The translations under genes were made by a program, and so were the position numbers. A DNA stretch of 64,000 nucleotides from Acrocarpospora phusangensis (GTDB lineage: Bacteria; Actinomycetota; Actinomycetes; Streptosporangiales; Streptosporangiaceae): NCBI RefSeq assembly GCF_016862995.1, contig NZ_BOOA01000017.1, positions 1-64,000 on the forward strand, read 5' to 3'. How positions within the stretch are numbered: the stretch's first letter is position 1; every line of letters starts with the position of its first letter. Shown here piece after piece: positions 33,543-41,556 of the stretch. The notes under the pieces are model-generated. The model was not told the origin of the DNA. It made no database searches and saw only the letters and a list, made by a program, of their open reading frames with translations.

Positions 33543-34460
33543 TCAGTCTCCTGTGATTTTGAGGCCGCCCGCGACGAGATCCGCGCGGAGCAGCGCGATT
33601 TGTTCGGTTGTTGCGTCGACCAGCGGGAGCCGGACCACGCCGGCGTCCTGGCCGATAAGTCTCAGCGCGGCCTTCGCCATGATCGCGCCCCCGGCGCGGT
33701 TCATGATCCCGGAAACCACGGGGAGCAGGCGCTGGTGGATCTCCAGCGCGGCCGCGACCTCCCCGGCCCGGTAGTGCGCGATCATCGCCGCCAGGTCCGC
33801 CCCCGCGACGTGACCGATCACGCTGACGAACCCGGCCGCGCCGACGGACAGCCAGGGCAGGTTGAGCGTGTCATCCCCAGAATAGAAGGCCAGCTCGGTG
33901 TGGGCGTTGACCAGGGAGCTGGTGAACAGGTCGGCCTTGGCGTCCTTGACCGCGAGGACGGCCGGATGGGTGGCCAGCCGGAGCAGCGTCTCCACCTGGA
34001 TCGGCACGCCGGTCCGGCCCGGAATGTCGTACAGCATGACGGGCAGCGCGGTCGCGTCGGCGACCGTGGCGAAATGCTGGTACAGCCCCTCCTGCGGCGG
34101 CTTGCTGTAGTACGGCGTCACCACCAGCAGCCCGTGCGCTCCCGCCCGCTGCGCCGCGCGCGCCAGCTCGACGCTGTGCAGCGTGTCGTTGGTCCCCACC
34201 CCGGCAATGACCGTCGCCCGGTCCCCCACCGCCTCCAGCACCGCCCGCAGGATGCGCTCTTTCTCCGCGTCCGTGGTGGTCGGGGACTCTCCGGTCGTGC
34301 CACTCACGACCAGGCCGTCGTTGCGCTGCTCGTCCACGAGATAGGTGGCGAGTCGCTGCACCGCCGGGTAGTCGACCGCTCCATCCGCGTTGAACGGGGT
34401 CACCATGGCGGTGAGCATGCGGCCGAAGGGGGCGTCGGAGGTTCGAGTTGGCGGGGCCAT
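33543..34460 (-). CDS. dapA: 4-hydroxy-tetrahydrodipicolinate synthase
   Basis: Condenses pyruvate and aspartate semialdehyde in lysine/diaminopimelate synthesis. 305 aa: GTTGESPTTT (pyruvate carboxylate site), Tyr144 (LYDIPGRTG) and Schiff-base Lys172 (AVKDAKAD). I start at ATG 34460 (MAPPTRT); TAGCGT lies 7 nt upstream and no ribosome site is seen, so it is probably leaderless. dapA is normally close to dapB; here 11.7 kb of other genes lies between them. Confidence 0.95.
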   Translation of the reverse strand: MAPPTRTSDAPFGRMLTAMVTPFNADGAVDYPAVQRLATYLVDEQRNDGLVVSGTTGESPTTTDAEKERILRAVLEAVGDRATVIAGVGTNDTLHSVELARAAQRAGAHGLLVVTPYYSKPPQEGLYQHFATVADATALPVMLYDIPGRTGVPIQVETLLRLATHPAVLAVKDAKADLFTSSLVNAHTELAFYSGDDTLNLPWLSVGAAGFVSVIGHVAGADLAAMIAHYRAGEVAAALEIHQRLLPVVSGIMNRAGGAIMAKAALRLIGQDAGVVRLPLVDATTEQIALLRADLVAGGLKITGD

Positions 34461-34542
34461 AGACCGAACGCTACCCGGATCCGCCGAAACGGTGGACCTC
34501 GCCACCCCGCTAGCCCCCTGTCACGGCGGGCGGGAACGAGAA

Positions 34543-34588
34543 AGAGGCCGCCGATATGTGCTCGGGGGTACACACATCAGCGGCCTCT
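34543..34588 (-). terminator. Hairpin downstream of the hypothetical gene at 34675
   Basis: AGAGGCCGC (34543-34551) pairs with GCGGCCTCT (34580-34588), with a second inner pairing ATGTG/CACAT. It separates the hypothetical gene from dapA. Confidence 0.6.
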
Positions 34589-34674
34589 ATCCGGAGAATC
34601 GCGGTTTCTTACGGGCGCGTTACAGACTCCTGGAGAGAATTTTTCGCGCTTCTGGGACTGGAGTAAGCCGCAGG

Positions 34675-35127
34675 TCAGCGGGCCTGCCCCAGCAGCAGCC
34701 TCAGCCACACCTGCTCGGCCCTGGCCGTGACGACCCGCTCCGTCTCGTGGATCCGGGATCCGTCCGGTCCCCTGACCGTACGGCGGATGAAGCGGAGGCC
34801 GCCCGCCTGGCAGAGCTCGTAGATGGTGGCGCGGCATTCGCAGGTGTGCTGGCGCACCCGGGTGCGGTCGGTCCGGGGCACCGGCGGCAGCCACAGCAGC
34901 GCCTCGCAACCCGGCTGGGCGGGGGCTACGTGGAGTCCGTGCACCTCGTACCCGCCGGGGAGATTACGGGGAGACGCGCGGCCGGGCCTGTCCCGTCCGG
35001 GCGGATCCGTGGTGTCTTCGGGGAGCGGTCCGTCCTCCGGAAGGTCGATGGGCTCCTGGGGAAGGCCGGAAGGATCATGGGCGTTCCCGTCCCGTTCGCC
35101 CGGATGATCAACCTCACGAGCCCCCAC
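34675..35127 (-). CDS. Hypothetical protein with a Cys-rich C-terminal half
   Basis: 150 aa, not recognised. The N-terminal third is polar and Pro/Asp-rich; the C-terminal half is ordered, from GYEVHGLHVAPAQPGCEA through TCECRATIYELCQAGGLR to AEQVWLRLLLGQAR. Three cysteines (HTCECRATIYELC) could bind metal. The GTG start at 35127 is supported by a GGAGG five nt upstream. It is divergent from a GntR/UTRA regulator 125 bp away and is probably regulated by it. Confidence 0.6.
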   Translation of the reverse strand: MGAREVDHPGERDGNAHDPSGLPQEPIDLPEDGPLPEDTTDPPGRDRPGRASPRNLPGGYEVHGLHVAPAQPGCEALLWLPPVPRTDRTRVRQHTCECRATIYELCQAGGLRFIRRTVRGPDGSRIHETERVVTARAEQVWLRLLLGQAR

Positions 35128-35252
35128 TCATCCTCCCGAGACGGCCTGGTGATGACGCGTAAAGTTGGAATCACAGATCATGTCCATTACTCTGGGTTGT
35201 CCGTCGGATACGCCAAGATTGGAAAACGCTTCACAATCCGAGGGATGGATGG

Positions 35253-35954
35253 ATGGCCAACTCCGATCCGGTTTACCTGCGCGTCGTTGAGGACCTCCGC
35301 CGACAGATCACCGACGGCACCCTCCCACCGGGAGCCCCGATCCCGTCCCGGCACCAGATCACCCGCAAGTACGGCGTCGGCGAGACCGCCGCCCGTCACG
35401 CGCTCCGGGTCCTGGCGCAGGAAGGTCTGATCATCGGCCGAGTCGGCTCCGGCCACCGGGTCAGGCAGCGCCCCACCCTGCTCCCCCTGCACCGGGGCCA
35501 GGCCCCGTTCTCCGCCGACATGCAGGCCCAGGGCCGGCGCGCCACCTGGGACTGGCAGTCCGAACCCGCCGAGGCGACCCCCGACATCGCGGCCCGTCTG
35601 CGCCTCGACATCGCGGCCCCCATCACCCGAACCCGCTTCGTCTATCGCGGCGACGGGAAACCCGTGCAGCTGGCCACGTCGTACGAACCGGTCGGGTTGG
35701 GGGACGGCTCCGAGGACGCCAGCAACATCGCCGCCCGCCTCTCCGCCCTCGGCATGAAGATCACCGAGGTGATCGAGCACGTCTCCAGCCGCGTGCCCCA
35801 GCCCGCCGAGAGCGACGTCCTCGACCTTCCCGCCGGCGTCCACGTGCTCCACATCGAACGCACCCACTGGTCCGGCGACCGCCCGGTCGAGACCAGCGAC
35901 ATCGTCATCCCCTGCGACCAGTTCCGCCTCGTCTACAGCCTCCCCGTGCCCTGA
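35253..35954 (+). CDS. GntR-family regulator, HutC/UTRA subfamily
   Basis: 233 aa. Winged helix about 5-72 (PIPSRHQITRKYGVGETAARHALRVLA split across the helices), UTRA ligand domain about 90-230 (TRTRFVYRGDGKPVQLATSYEP, HVLHIERTHWSGDRPVETSD). ATG 35253 follows an AGGGATGG site. Divergent from the cysteine-rich hypothetical gene; the ligand is unknown. Confidence 0.88.
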   Translation: MANSDPVYLRVVEDLRRQITDGTLPPGAPIPSRHQITRKYGVGETAARHALRVLAQEGLIIGRVGSGHRVRQRPTLLPLHRGQAPFSADMQAQGRRATWDWQSEPAEATPDIAARLRLDIAAPITRTRFVYRGDGKPVQLATSYEPVGLGDGSEDASNIAARLSALGMKITEVIEHVSSRVPQPAESDVLDLPAGVHVLHIERTHWSGDRPVETSDIVIPCDQFRLVYSLPVP

Positions 35955-36486
35955 TCGCTCCGGCACTCCGCACGCGTACGCCAGAGTCGCCTCCGTCCGC
36001 ACGGGGGTCGTGACCGGTATGTCAGCGTGCGTGACCACATCGAATGAATCCGCATGAGTCGGAACCGCCCGCGTCGGAGCCAGCGGAAGCGCCGGGACAA
36101 CGGTCGGGACAACGGTCGGAGCGCAGTGATGGGCGAGCGGGGCGGGGCGTACACGGGCGGCGGGAGAAACGGGCGGTCGTGGTTCGCCGGGGCTGGGGCG
36201 TGGGCCGGGACGGCGGGTGTTCCTCCGACGGGAGCGGCGGACCGACCGGTCACGGCCGCGCGGCGTGGGAACCCGCGTCCTGGACCAGAGCCGCGAAGGC
36301 GCCGGACGCAGGCTGCGGCGTCCGCGAAGCAGGCGGGGAATCGCGTGCCGCCACCGTCCGGACACCGGGGCGGACGGGCGAAGCTGGCCGAACACCGGAG
36401 CGGGGCTTTGAGGTGGGGTGTCGGGGTGGGGGGAACGTCGGTGGGGGCTGGTAGAACCGGGGTGGGTCTCTGAGTCGGGGGTGGAG
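35955..36486. other. 532-bp stretch with no supportable gene
   Basis: Between the GntR/UTRA gene and radC. Two overlapping open frames (136 and 139 codons from 36044 and 36054) are low-complexity Arg/Gly-rich in both frames, with no domain and no convincing ribosome site, so I do not call them. A direct repeat CGGGACAACGGT occurs twice at about 36093-36118. It may be a decayed gene or spacer. Confidence 0.5.
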
Positions 36487-37194
36487 ATGCGGGTCAAGGA
36501 CATGCCGGTTGCCGACCAGCCGAGGGAGCGGTTGCTGGCGTCGGGGGCGGTGGCGCTCGCGGATCGTGAGCTGCTCGCGCTGCTGCTCGGGTCGGGCAGC
36601 CGGGGTGTGAGCGCGGTCGAGCTGGCGTCGCGGGTGATCGAGCACTGCGGGGATCTGACCGAGCTGGCGCGCTCGGAGGCGCATCGGCTGCTGGCCGTGC
36701 CGGGGGTCGGCCCGGCCAAGGCCGCCCGCATCTCCGCCGCCTTCCACCTGGTCAGACGAGCCCAGACCCAGCCGGAGCGGGCCAGGATCGCGTCCTCGTC
36801 GGATCTGGCCCGGGCGGTCGCGCCGATGCTCCACGGCCACGCCAGGGAGCGCCTGGTCGTGGTCGTCTGCGACGGGCGCGGGACCATCCTGCGCCGGGCC
36901 GTCGTGAGCGAGGGCGGCAGCGACCACACGCCGGCCCCGGTCCGCGACATCATCACCACCGTCCTCGTCTCGGGCGGCGCCGCCTTCGGCCTCGCCCACA
37001 ACCATCCGAGCGGCTCCCTGGAGCCGAGCCCCTCCGACGTCGCCGTCACCGCGCACCTCCATCTCGCCGCCGAGACCGTCGGCCTCCGCCTGCTCGACCA
37101 CCTCGTCGTCACCGACACCGCCTGGCGCCGGATCGATCCGCCCGACCGCCGGGACGGCCTCTCGCACGGGAACCCCCACGAGAGCCGCCCCTAG
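36487..37194 (+). CDS. radC: RadC-family JAB-domain protein
   Basis: 235 aa. Helix-hairpin-helix near residues 65-85 (LLAVPGVGPAKAARISAAF) and a C-terminal JAB/MPN metalloprotease-like domain with the zinc motif HNHPSG followed by SPSD. The ATG at 36487 (MRVKDMPVADQP) has GGTGGAG just upstream; an in-frame ATG at 36418 encodes a low-complexity tail. RadC proteins were linked to DNA repair, but the biochemical role is unsettled. Confidence 0.9.
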   Translation: MRVKDMPVADQPRERLLASGAVALADRELLALLLGSGSRGVSAVELASRVIEHCGDLTELARSEAHRLLAVPGVGPAKAARISAAFHLVRRAQTQPERARIASSSDLARAVAPMLHGHARERLVVVVCDGRGTILRRAVVSEGGSDHTPAPVRDIITTVLVSGGAAFGLAHNHPSGSLEPSPSDVAVTAHLHLAAETVGLRLLDHLVVTDTAWRRIDPPDRRDGLSHGNPHESRP

Positions 37195-37253
37195 CGGCCG
37201 GGCGGGTGGGACCTGCCCGAACTCCCTGCGGATCAAGTTAGCGACTCGCCTAC

Positions 37254-37311
37254 GACATAGCAATGTCTTCGCTCGTATTACATACGTCTGTAGACACCTG
37301 ATCAGGTGTCT
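37254..37311. promoter_or_regulatory. Palindromes upstream of the first double-GntR gene
   Basis: GACAT-AGCA-ATGTC (37254-37267) and the perfect 20-bp palindrome AGACACCTGATCAGGTGTCT (37292-37311). Between them CTCGTATTACATACGTCT (37273-37290) has a near copy in inverted orientation before the second gene. Confidence 0.6.
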
Positions 37312-37351
37312 GGTTTGTGGTGCCATGTCCGGTTTTGGATAGCATCCGTAT

Positions 37352-37828
37352 GTGCTCGATCGCGAGGGGCCGAACCCCGTCTACAAGCAGATCGCGGATG
37401 TCATCGCCGAACGCATCCGCAGCGGCGACCTGCCCGAAGGCAGCCCGATCCCCAGCGAGGCGGAACTCGTCGACGAGTACGGCATAGCCAGAACGACCGC
37501 CCGCCGGGTGGCCAGGGAACTCAGGGAGCAGGGCCTGGCCTTCACCGTCCAGGGCGAGGGCACGTTCGTCGGCACGGAAGGCTCACCCCGGGGCCTGCGC
37601 AAGATCCCCCGCTACCAGCAGATCGCGACGGAACTGGCGGAACGCATCCGCACCGGGGAGCTCCCGCCGAATCGCCCGATCCCCAGCGAGCAGGGCCTGA
37701 TCGACCAGTACGGTGTTTCCAAGGTCACCGCCCGCCAGGCCGTACAGCGACTGCGGGAGCAGGGCTGGGTGTTCACGGTTCCGCATCGCGGGACCTACCC
37801 CAACGAGCCGGAGAAGTGGCCGAAATAG
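37352..37828 (+). CDS. Double winged-helix GntR protein, copy 1 (no effector domain)
   Basis: 158 aa built almost only of two GntR-type DNA-binding domains: residues about 1-72 (YKQIADVIAERIRSGDL, PIPSEAELVDEYGIARTTAR) and about 82-152 (RYQQIATELAERIRTGEL, PIPSEQGLIDQYGVSKVTAR). No FadR, UTRA or aminotransferase domain follows. The GTG at 37352 has TAGCAT exactly 6 nt upstream and no ribosome site, so leaderless. The next gene is a paralog with the same layout. A single chain could bind a two-half-site operator as a built-in dimer (inference). Confidence 0.85.
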   Translation: MLDREGPNPVYKQIADVIAERIRSGDLPEGSPIPSEAELVDEYGIARTTARRVARELREQGLAFTVQGEGTFVGTEGSPRGLRKIPRYQQIATELAERIRTGELPPNRPIPSEQGLIDQYGVSKVTARQAVQRLREQGWVFTVPHRGTYPNEPEKWPK

Positions 37829-37839
37829 CGACCACTCAT

Positions 37840-37872
37840 CGTATGGAGACGTCTATAATACGAGCATGCTCG
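37840..37872 (+). promoter_or_regulatory. Leaderless promoter and dyads of the second double-GntR gene
   Basis: TATAAT (37854-37859) stands exactly 6 nt before the ATG at 37866. Overlapping it, 37840-37863 read on the minus strand repeats the CTCGTATTA-N5-CGTCT element of the first gene, and CGAGCATGCTCG (37861-37872) is a perfect palindrome over the start codon. Confidence 0.65.
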
Positions 37873-38366
37873 ATAGGGACGGCCACATACCGCTTTACCG
37901 GCAGATCGCCGACATCGTGGGGGAACAGATCGTCAAAGGGGACCTCAGCCCCGGGGAACCGGTGCCCAGCGAGACCGAACTCAAGCGCGACTACGGCATC
38001 GCGCAGATGACGGCCCGCCGGGTGCACCGGGAGCTCCGCGACCGCCGGCTCATCCACACCGTGCCCGGCGAAGGCTCGTTCGTCGGCACGCCCGGCACCC
38101 CCCGCGCCTCCTACCTCGCCCCCCTCTACCGCCAGATCGCCGACGAGATCGCGGACACCATCAGATCCGGCGAGATCGGCGCCAACCGCCCGATCCCCAG
38201 CGAACGCACCCTCATGCTGGAGCACGGCGTCGCCAAGGCCACCATCCGCCAGGCCATCGCCCTGCTCCGCACCGAGGGCTGGGTCTTCACCGTCCCCTAC
38301 CGGGGCACCTTCGCCTCACCACCGGAGCACTGGCCCCCGACGCCATCCGAAACAGCGTCCCCCTAA
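37866..38366 (+). CDS. Double winged-helix GntR protein, copy 2 (no effector domain)
   Basis: 166 aa with the same two-domain build as its neighbour: about 1-72 (YRQIADIVGEQIVKGDL, SETELKRDYGIAQMTAR) and about 85-155 (YRQIADEIADTIRSGEI, SERTLMLEHGVAKATIR). The inter-domain GEGSFVGT matches GEGTFVGT in copy 1, so the pair arose by gene duplication after the internal duplication. Leaderless start ATG 37866. Its stop overlaps the stop of the convergent DMT gene (CTAA, 38363-38366). Confidence 0.85.
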   Translation: MLDRDGHIPLYRQIADIVGEQIVKGDLSPGEPVPSETELKRDYGIAQMTARRVHRELRDRRLIHTVPGEGSFVGTPGTPRASYLAPLYRQIADEIADTIRSGEIGANRPIPSERTLMLEHGVAKATIRQAIALLRTEGWVFTVPYRGTFASPPEHWPPTPSETASP

Positions 38367-39340
38367 CCCCGCGGTGGCATCGCCCCGATCCGGGCACGCT
38401 GGGTCGCGGCCACACAGACCAGGACGGCCAGGGCGGCCACCACGGTGGACGCGCCGAAGTCCTCCGAGAGCAGGAGCCAGGCCCAGAGCAGGGTGAGCAG
38501 CGGCTGGAGCAGCTGGGTCTGGCCGGCTCTGGCGATGCCGCCCATGGCGAGACCGGCGTACCAGGGGACGAAGCCGAGGAACATCGAGATCACCCCGACC
38601 CAGGCGAATCCTGCGAACGCCTCGAAGGACGGGCGGATCTCGGTGGTGAACGCCAGGACGATCGTCACGGGGAGGGAGACCGGCACGGCCACCACCAGCG
38701 CGTACGAGATGACGCGCCAGCCCGGGGTCTCCCGGGACAGCTTGGCGCCCTCGGTGTAGCCGAATCCGGCCGACAGCAGCGCCAGCACGAGCAGCAGGTC
38801 GGCCACCGAGAGCCGGCCGCCGCCCTGGCCGAGGGTGAAGACGGTGATCGACACCGCGCCCAGCCCGCCCGCGACCCAGAACATCGGCCGGGGCCGCTCC
38901 CCCGCGCGCAGCACCGCGAACGCGGCCGTGGCCGCCGGGAGCAGCCCGATCACCACGGCCGAGTGGGACGTGCTCGCGCCGCCGTACAGGGCGAGGCCAC
39001 TGAACAGGGGGAACCCGAAGACGACGGCCAGGGACGTCAGGATGTACGAACGGAGATGCCGGCGGGGTGGCAGCAGCGGAACGCGGGCCACCAGGAGGCA
39101 GACGGCCGCGACCGCCGCCGCGAGGACCGCCCTGCCGATCGCCACGAGGTAGGGGTCGAACCCGCGCATCGCGAACACGGTGCCCGGAAACGTCATCGAG
39201 AAGGCCAGCACGCCGAGCGCCGCGAGCATCGTGCCCCGCCAGGCCACCCTCCGGTCCGTCTCGGACGGGACGGGGGGTTCCGCGGGGCTCTCGGCGAGCG
39301 CTACTGAACCGGGGGCGATAGCGCTATTCTTATCTCTCAT
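38363..39340 (-). CDS. DMT-superfamily EamA transporter
   Basis: Inner-membrane exporter, 325 aa, about ten helices in two EamA halves (GTMLAALGVLAFSMTFPGTVF to LVCVAATQRARIG). The ATG at 39340 shares two bases with the start codon of the divergent mocR gene; TATCCT lies 5 nt upstream on the minus strand, inside mocR codons 3-5, and there is no ribosome site. The pairing suggests export of an amine or amino acid sensed by the PLP-dependent regulator. Confidence 0.88.
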   Translation of the reverse strand: MRDKNSAIAPGSVALAESPAEPPVPSETDRRVAWRGTMLAALGVLAFSMTFPGTVFAMRGFDPYLVAIGRAVLAAAVAAVCLLVARVPLLPPRRHLRSYILTSLAVVFGFPLFSGLALYGGASTSHSAVVIGLLPAATAAFAVLRAGERPRPMFWVAGGLGAVSITVFTLGQGGGRLSVADLLLVLALLSAGFGYTEGAKLSRETPGWRVISYALVVAVPVSLPVTIVLAFTTEIRPSFEAFAGFAWVGVISMFLGFVPWYAGLAMGGIARAGQTQLLQPLLTLLWAWLLLSEDFGASTVVAALAVLVCVAATQRARIGAMPPRG

Positions 39341-39361
39341 GAATGAGGATAGCAGTATCGC
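39315..39361. promoter_or_regulatory. Divergent promoter with 15-bp inverted repeats centred on two overlapping start codons
   Basis: GCGATAGCGCTATTC (39315-39329) and GGATAGCAGTATCGC (39347-39361) are inverted repeats matching at 12 of 15 positions; their centre is 39338. CATG at 39338-39341 gives the ATG of the DMT gene on the minus strand and of mocR on the plus strand. Minus -10 TATCCT is the complement of 39346-39351; plus -10 is probably TATTCT at 39325-39330. Confidence 0.75.
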
Positions 39362-40730
39362 CAAGGTGGCCGACATCCTCCGCGAGGAGGCCCACCGGCT
39401 CGGGCCCGGCGCGAAGCTGCGATCCAGCCGGGAGCTGGTCCGGGAGCTGGGAGTCAGCCCGGTGACCGTGTCGCGGGCCATCGCGCGCCTGACCGCCGAA
39501 GGACGGGTGATCACTCGCCCGGGTAGCGGTGCTTTCGCGGCGCCCGGACGCCGCGCGTCCTCGGAGGCGTCGGATTCGTCGTGGCAGACAGTGGCGCTGG
39601 GCGACCGGGTGGTGGACGACACCGGGGTCGCGGGGCTGCTGGCCGAGCCGGGTGAGGGCGTGATCCCGCTGACCGGGGGCTATCTCAACGCGAATCTGCG
39701 TCCGGCGCGCGAACTGTCGGCCGCGGCGGCCAGGGCCGTACGGCGGCCGGACGCGTGGGCGTTGCCGCCATTGAGCGGTCTGCCCGAGTTGCGACGGTGG
39801 TTCGCCGGGGAAGTCGGGGTTTCGCGCAACGACGTGCTGGTGGTCAGCGGCGGGCAGGCGGCGTTGAGTCATGCGTTCCGCGCACTGGCCGCGCCGGGTG
39901 AGCCGGTGCTGGTGGAGACGCCGACGTATCCGGGGGCGCTGGCGACGGCGAAGCTGGCGGGGTTGCGGGCGGTCGCCGTACCGGTCGATCGGGACGGGGT
40001 GCGGCCCGAGCTGCTGGCGGAGGCGTTCGCGGTGACGGGGGCGCGGGTCTTCTACTGCCAGCCGACGCTGCACAATCCGACCGGGGCGACGCTGACGCCG
40101 GAGCGGCGGGAGCAGGTGCTGGCCGTGGCGCGGGCGGCCGGCGCGTTCATCATCGAAGACGATTTCTCGCGCTATCTGGCCACCAGCACGCCGCCTCCGG
40201 CGCTGGTCAGCATGGACGACCACGGCACGGTCGTCCATGTGCTGTCGCTGAGCAAGATCTCGGCGCCCAGCCTGCGGGTGGCCGGGCTGATCGCGCGCGG
40301 GCCCGCGGCGCGCCGGCTGCGCGCCAGCCAGGTGGTGGAGTCGTTCTTCGTGGCCAGGCCGCTGCAGGAGACGGCCGTCGAGTTCGTCACCTCGCCCGCC
40401 TGGCGGCGCCACCTCCTCGCCGCGCGCCGGGAGATCGGCGAACGCCAGCGCCTGCTGCTCACGTTGCTCGCCCGCCACCTGCCCGCCGCCGAGGTCCACC
40501 TGGTCCCACCCGGCGGCCTGCATCTGTGGGTACGCCTTCCGGACGAGACCGACGAACCCGCGCTGGTGGAACGCGCGCACCGGGCGGGGGCGCTGGTCAG
40601 CCCCGGCGCGATCTACTACCCCGCGGAACCGCCCGGTCCCCGGATCCGGCTCACCCACACGGCTCCCGCCGACCACGCGGAGCTCACCGAGGGCGTGGTC
40701 CGGCTGGCGTCCGCGTTCGAACGCGGATGA
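39339..40730 (+). CDS. MocR-type regulator: GntR winged helix fused to class I aminotransferase domain
   Basis: 463 aa. Winged helix about 1-70 (LRSSRELVRELGVSPVTVSRAIARL), then an aminotransferase-fold sensor from about 100: NPTGATLTPERREQ, EDDFSRYL, and SLSKISAPSLRVAGL with the PLP-binding lysine. MocR proteins sense pyridoxal phosphate or PLP-amine adducts. It starts on the ATG that overlaps the DMT exporter start, so it very likely controls both promoters from the 39315-39361 repeats. Confidence 0.92.
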   Translation: MNEDSSIAKVADILREEAHRLGPGAKLRSSRELVRELGVSPVTVSRAIARLTAEGRVITRPGSGAFAAPGRRASSEASDSSWQTVALGDRVVDDTGVAGLLAEPGEGVIPLTGGYLNANLRPARELSAAAARAVRRPDAWALPPLSGLPELRRWFAGEVGVSRNDVLVVSGGQAALSHAFRALAAPGEPVLVETPTYPGALATAKLAGLRAVAVPVDRDGVRPELLAEAFAVTGARVFYCQPTLHNPTGATLTPERREQVLAVARAAGAFIIEDDFSRYLATSTPPPALVSMDDHGTVVHVLSLSKISAPSLRVAGLIARGPAARRLRASQVVESFFVARPLQETAVEFVTSPAWRRHLLAARREIGERQRLLLTLLARHLPAAEVHLVPPGGLHLWVRLPDETDEPALVERAHRAGALVSPGAIYYPAEPPGPRIRLTHTAPADHAELTEGVVRLASAFERG

Positions 40731-40760
40731 CTCAGCGGGTGAGTCAGCGGATGACTCAGA
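40726..40760. terminator. Overlapping short hairpins between mocR and a small gene
   Basis: GACTCA-GCGGG-TGAGTC and the alternative TGAGTCA-GCGG-ATGACTCA overlap between convergent genes. GATGACTCAG is also directly repeated here. Confidence 0.45.
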
Positions 40761-40872
40761 GGTGCTTGCGTGCCCGCTTGGCGGTGGGGATGTCGTCGTT
40801 GAGTAAGCGTTCGATGCGTGCCCGCCGCTTCTTCTGTTCATAGGCCAGGTAGGCCAGCCAGCTGACGTGCAT
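40756..40872 (-). CDS. 38-residue hypothetical protein with a strong ribosome site
   Basis: MHVSWLAYLAYEQKKRRARI opens a short amphipathic then basic protein that ends in KRARKHL. The ATG at 40872 is preceded by GAGGAGGAAACC, one of the best ribosome sites in the window, and it is divergent from the CGNR gene with its own promoter space. The aromatic N-terminus and basic helix could bind membrane or nucleic acid. Function unknown. Confidence 0.6.
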   Translation of the reverse strand: MHVSWLAYLAYEQKKRRARIERLLNDDIPTAKRARKHL

Positions 40873-40972
40873 GGTTTCCTCCTCGGGAAGTTCTAACACC
40901 AGCAAAAGCGTTACACCGGTGTCTATTATTCCGGCAACCTGCAACTCCCGTACAGTGGTTTTGGAGGTGACC

Positions 40973-41518
40973 ATGTCCAGTCCGGCCGAGCTGCTCCGCG
41001 ACTTCGTGAACACCTACGACGTCGAAGGGGGCATAGACGAGCTGGCGTCCCCCGCCGAGCTGGCGGTGTGGCTGCGGGAGCGCGGCCTGGCCGAACCCGG
41101 CGCGCGGGCCGTGGACCGCGACCTGGCGGTCGCCGTACGGCTGCGGGAAGGGCTGAGGATCACGCTGCGGCACAATCACGACGGCGAGACGCGGGACGCC
41201 CCGCCCGAGCTGGCGGCGGCTCTCGCGGCGCTTCCGCTGCACGTGACGCTGGTCCAGGGGGCGCCCGGGCTGGAGCCGAGCATGACCGGGGTGCCGGGCG
41301 GCCTGGCGAGGATCGCGGCACTGATCTCGGCCAGTCATGCCGACGGAAGCTGGCCACGCCTTAAGGTGTGCGTCGAGGGCACGTGCCAATGGGCGTTCCT
41401 CGATTCGTCCAAGAACCGTTCCCGCTCATGGTGCTCGATGCGCGTCTGCGGAAATCGAACGAAAACCAGGACATATCGGGCACGACGCCAGGCGGAAGGT
41501 TCGGCGAGGCCCTCCTGA
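40973..41518 (+). CDS. CGNR zinc-finger / ABATE-domain protein
   Basis: 181 aa. The N-terminal helical ABATE-like part (ELLRDFVNTYDVEGGIDEL, PAELAVWLRERGL) is followed by the C-terminal zinc finger: CVEGTC, then WCSMRVCGNRTKTRTYR, giving two CX4C pairs and the CGNR signature. ATG 40973 has GGAGG 6 nt upstream. Members are predicted stress-linked DNA-binding regulators. It is followed by a GNAT gene 38 nt on. Confidence 0.9.
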   Translation: MSSPAELLRDFVNTYDVEGGIDELASPAELAVWLRERGLAEPGARAVDRDLAVAVRLREGLRITLRHNHDGETRDAPPELAAALAALPLHVTLVQGAPGLEPSMTGVPGGLARIAALISASHADGSWPRLKVCVEGTCQWAFLDSSKNRSRSWCSMRVCGNRTKTRTYRARRQAEGSARPS

Positions 41519-41556
41519 CCAGTACGGTGTTACAGGCACAGAAAGGAGCCGGCCCA

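Noticed and set aside
36044-36473. Two overlapping Arg/Gly-rich frames before radC
   Set aside because: Both frames are low complexity, start sites are weak and they cannot both be real; kept only as an unassigned stretch.
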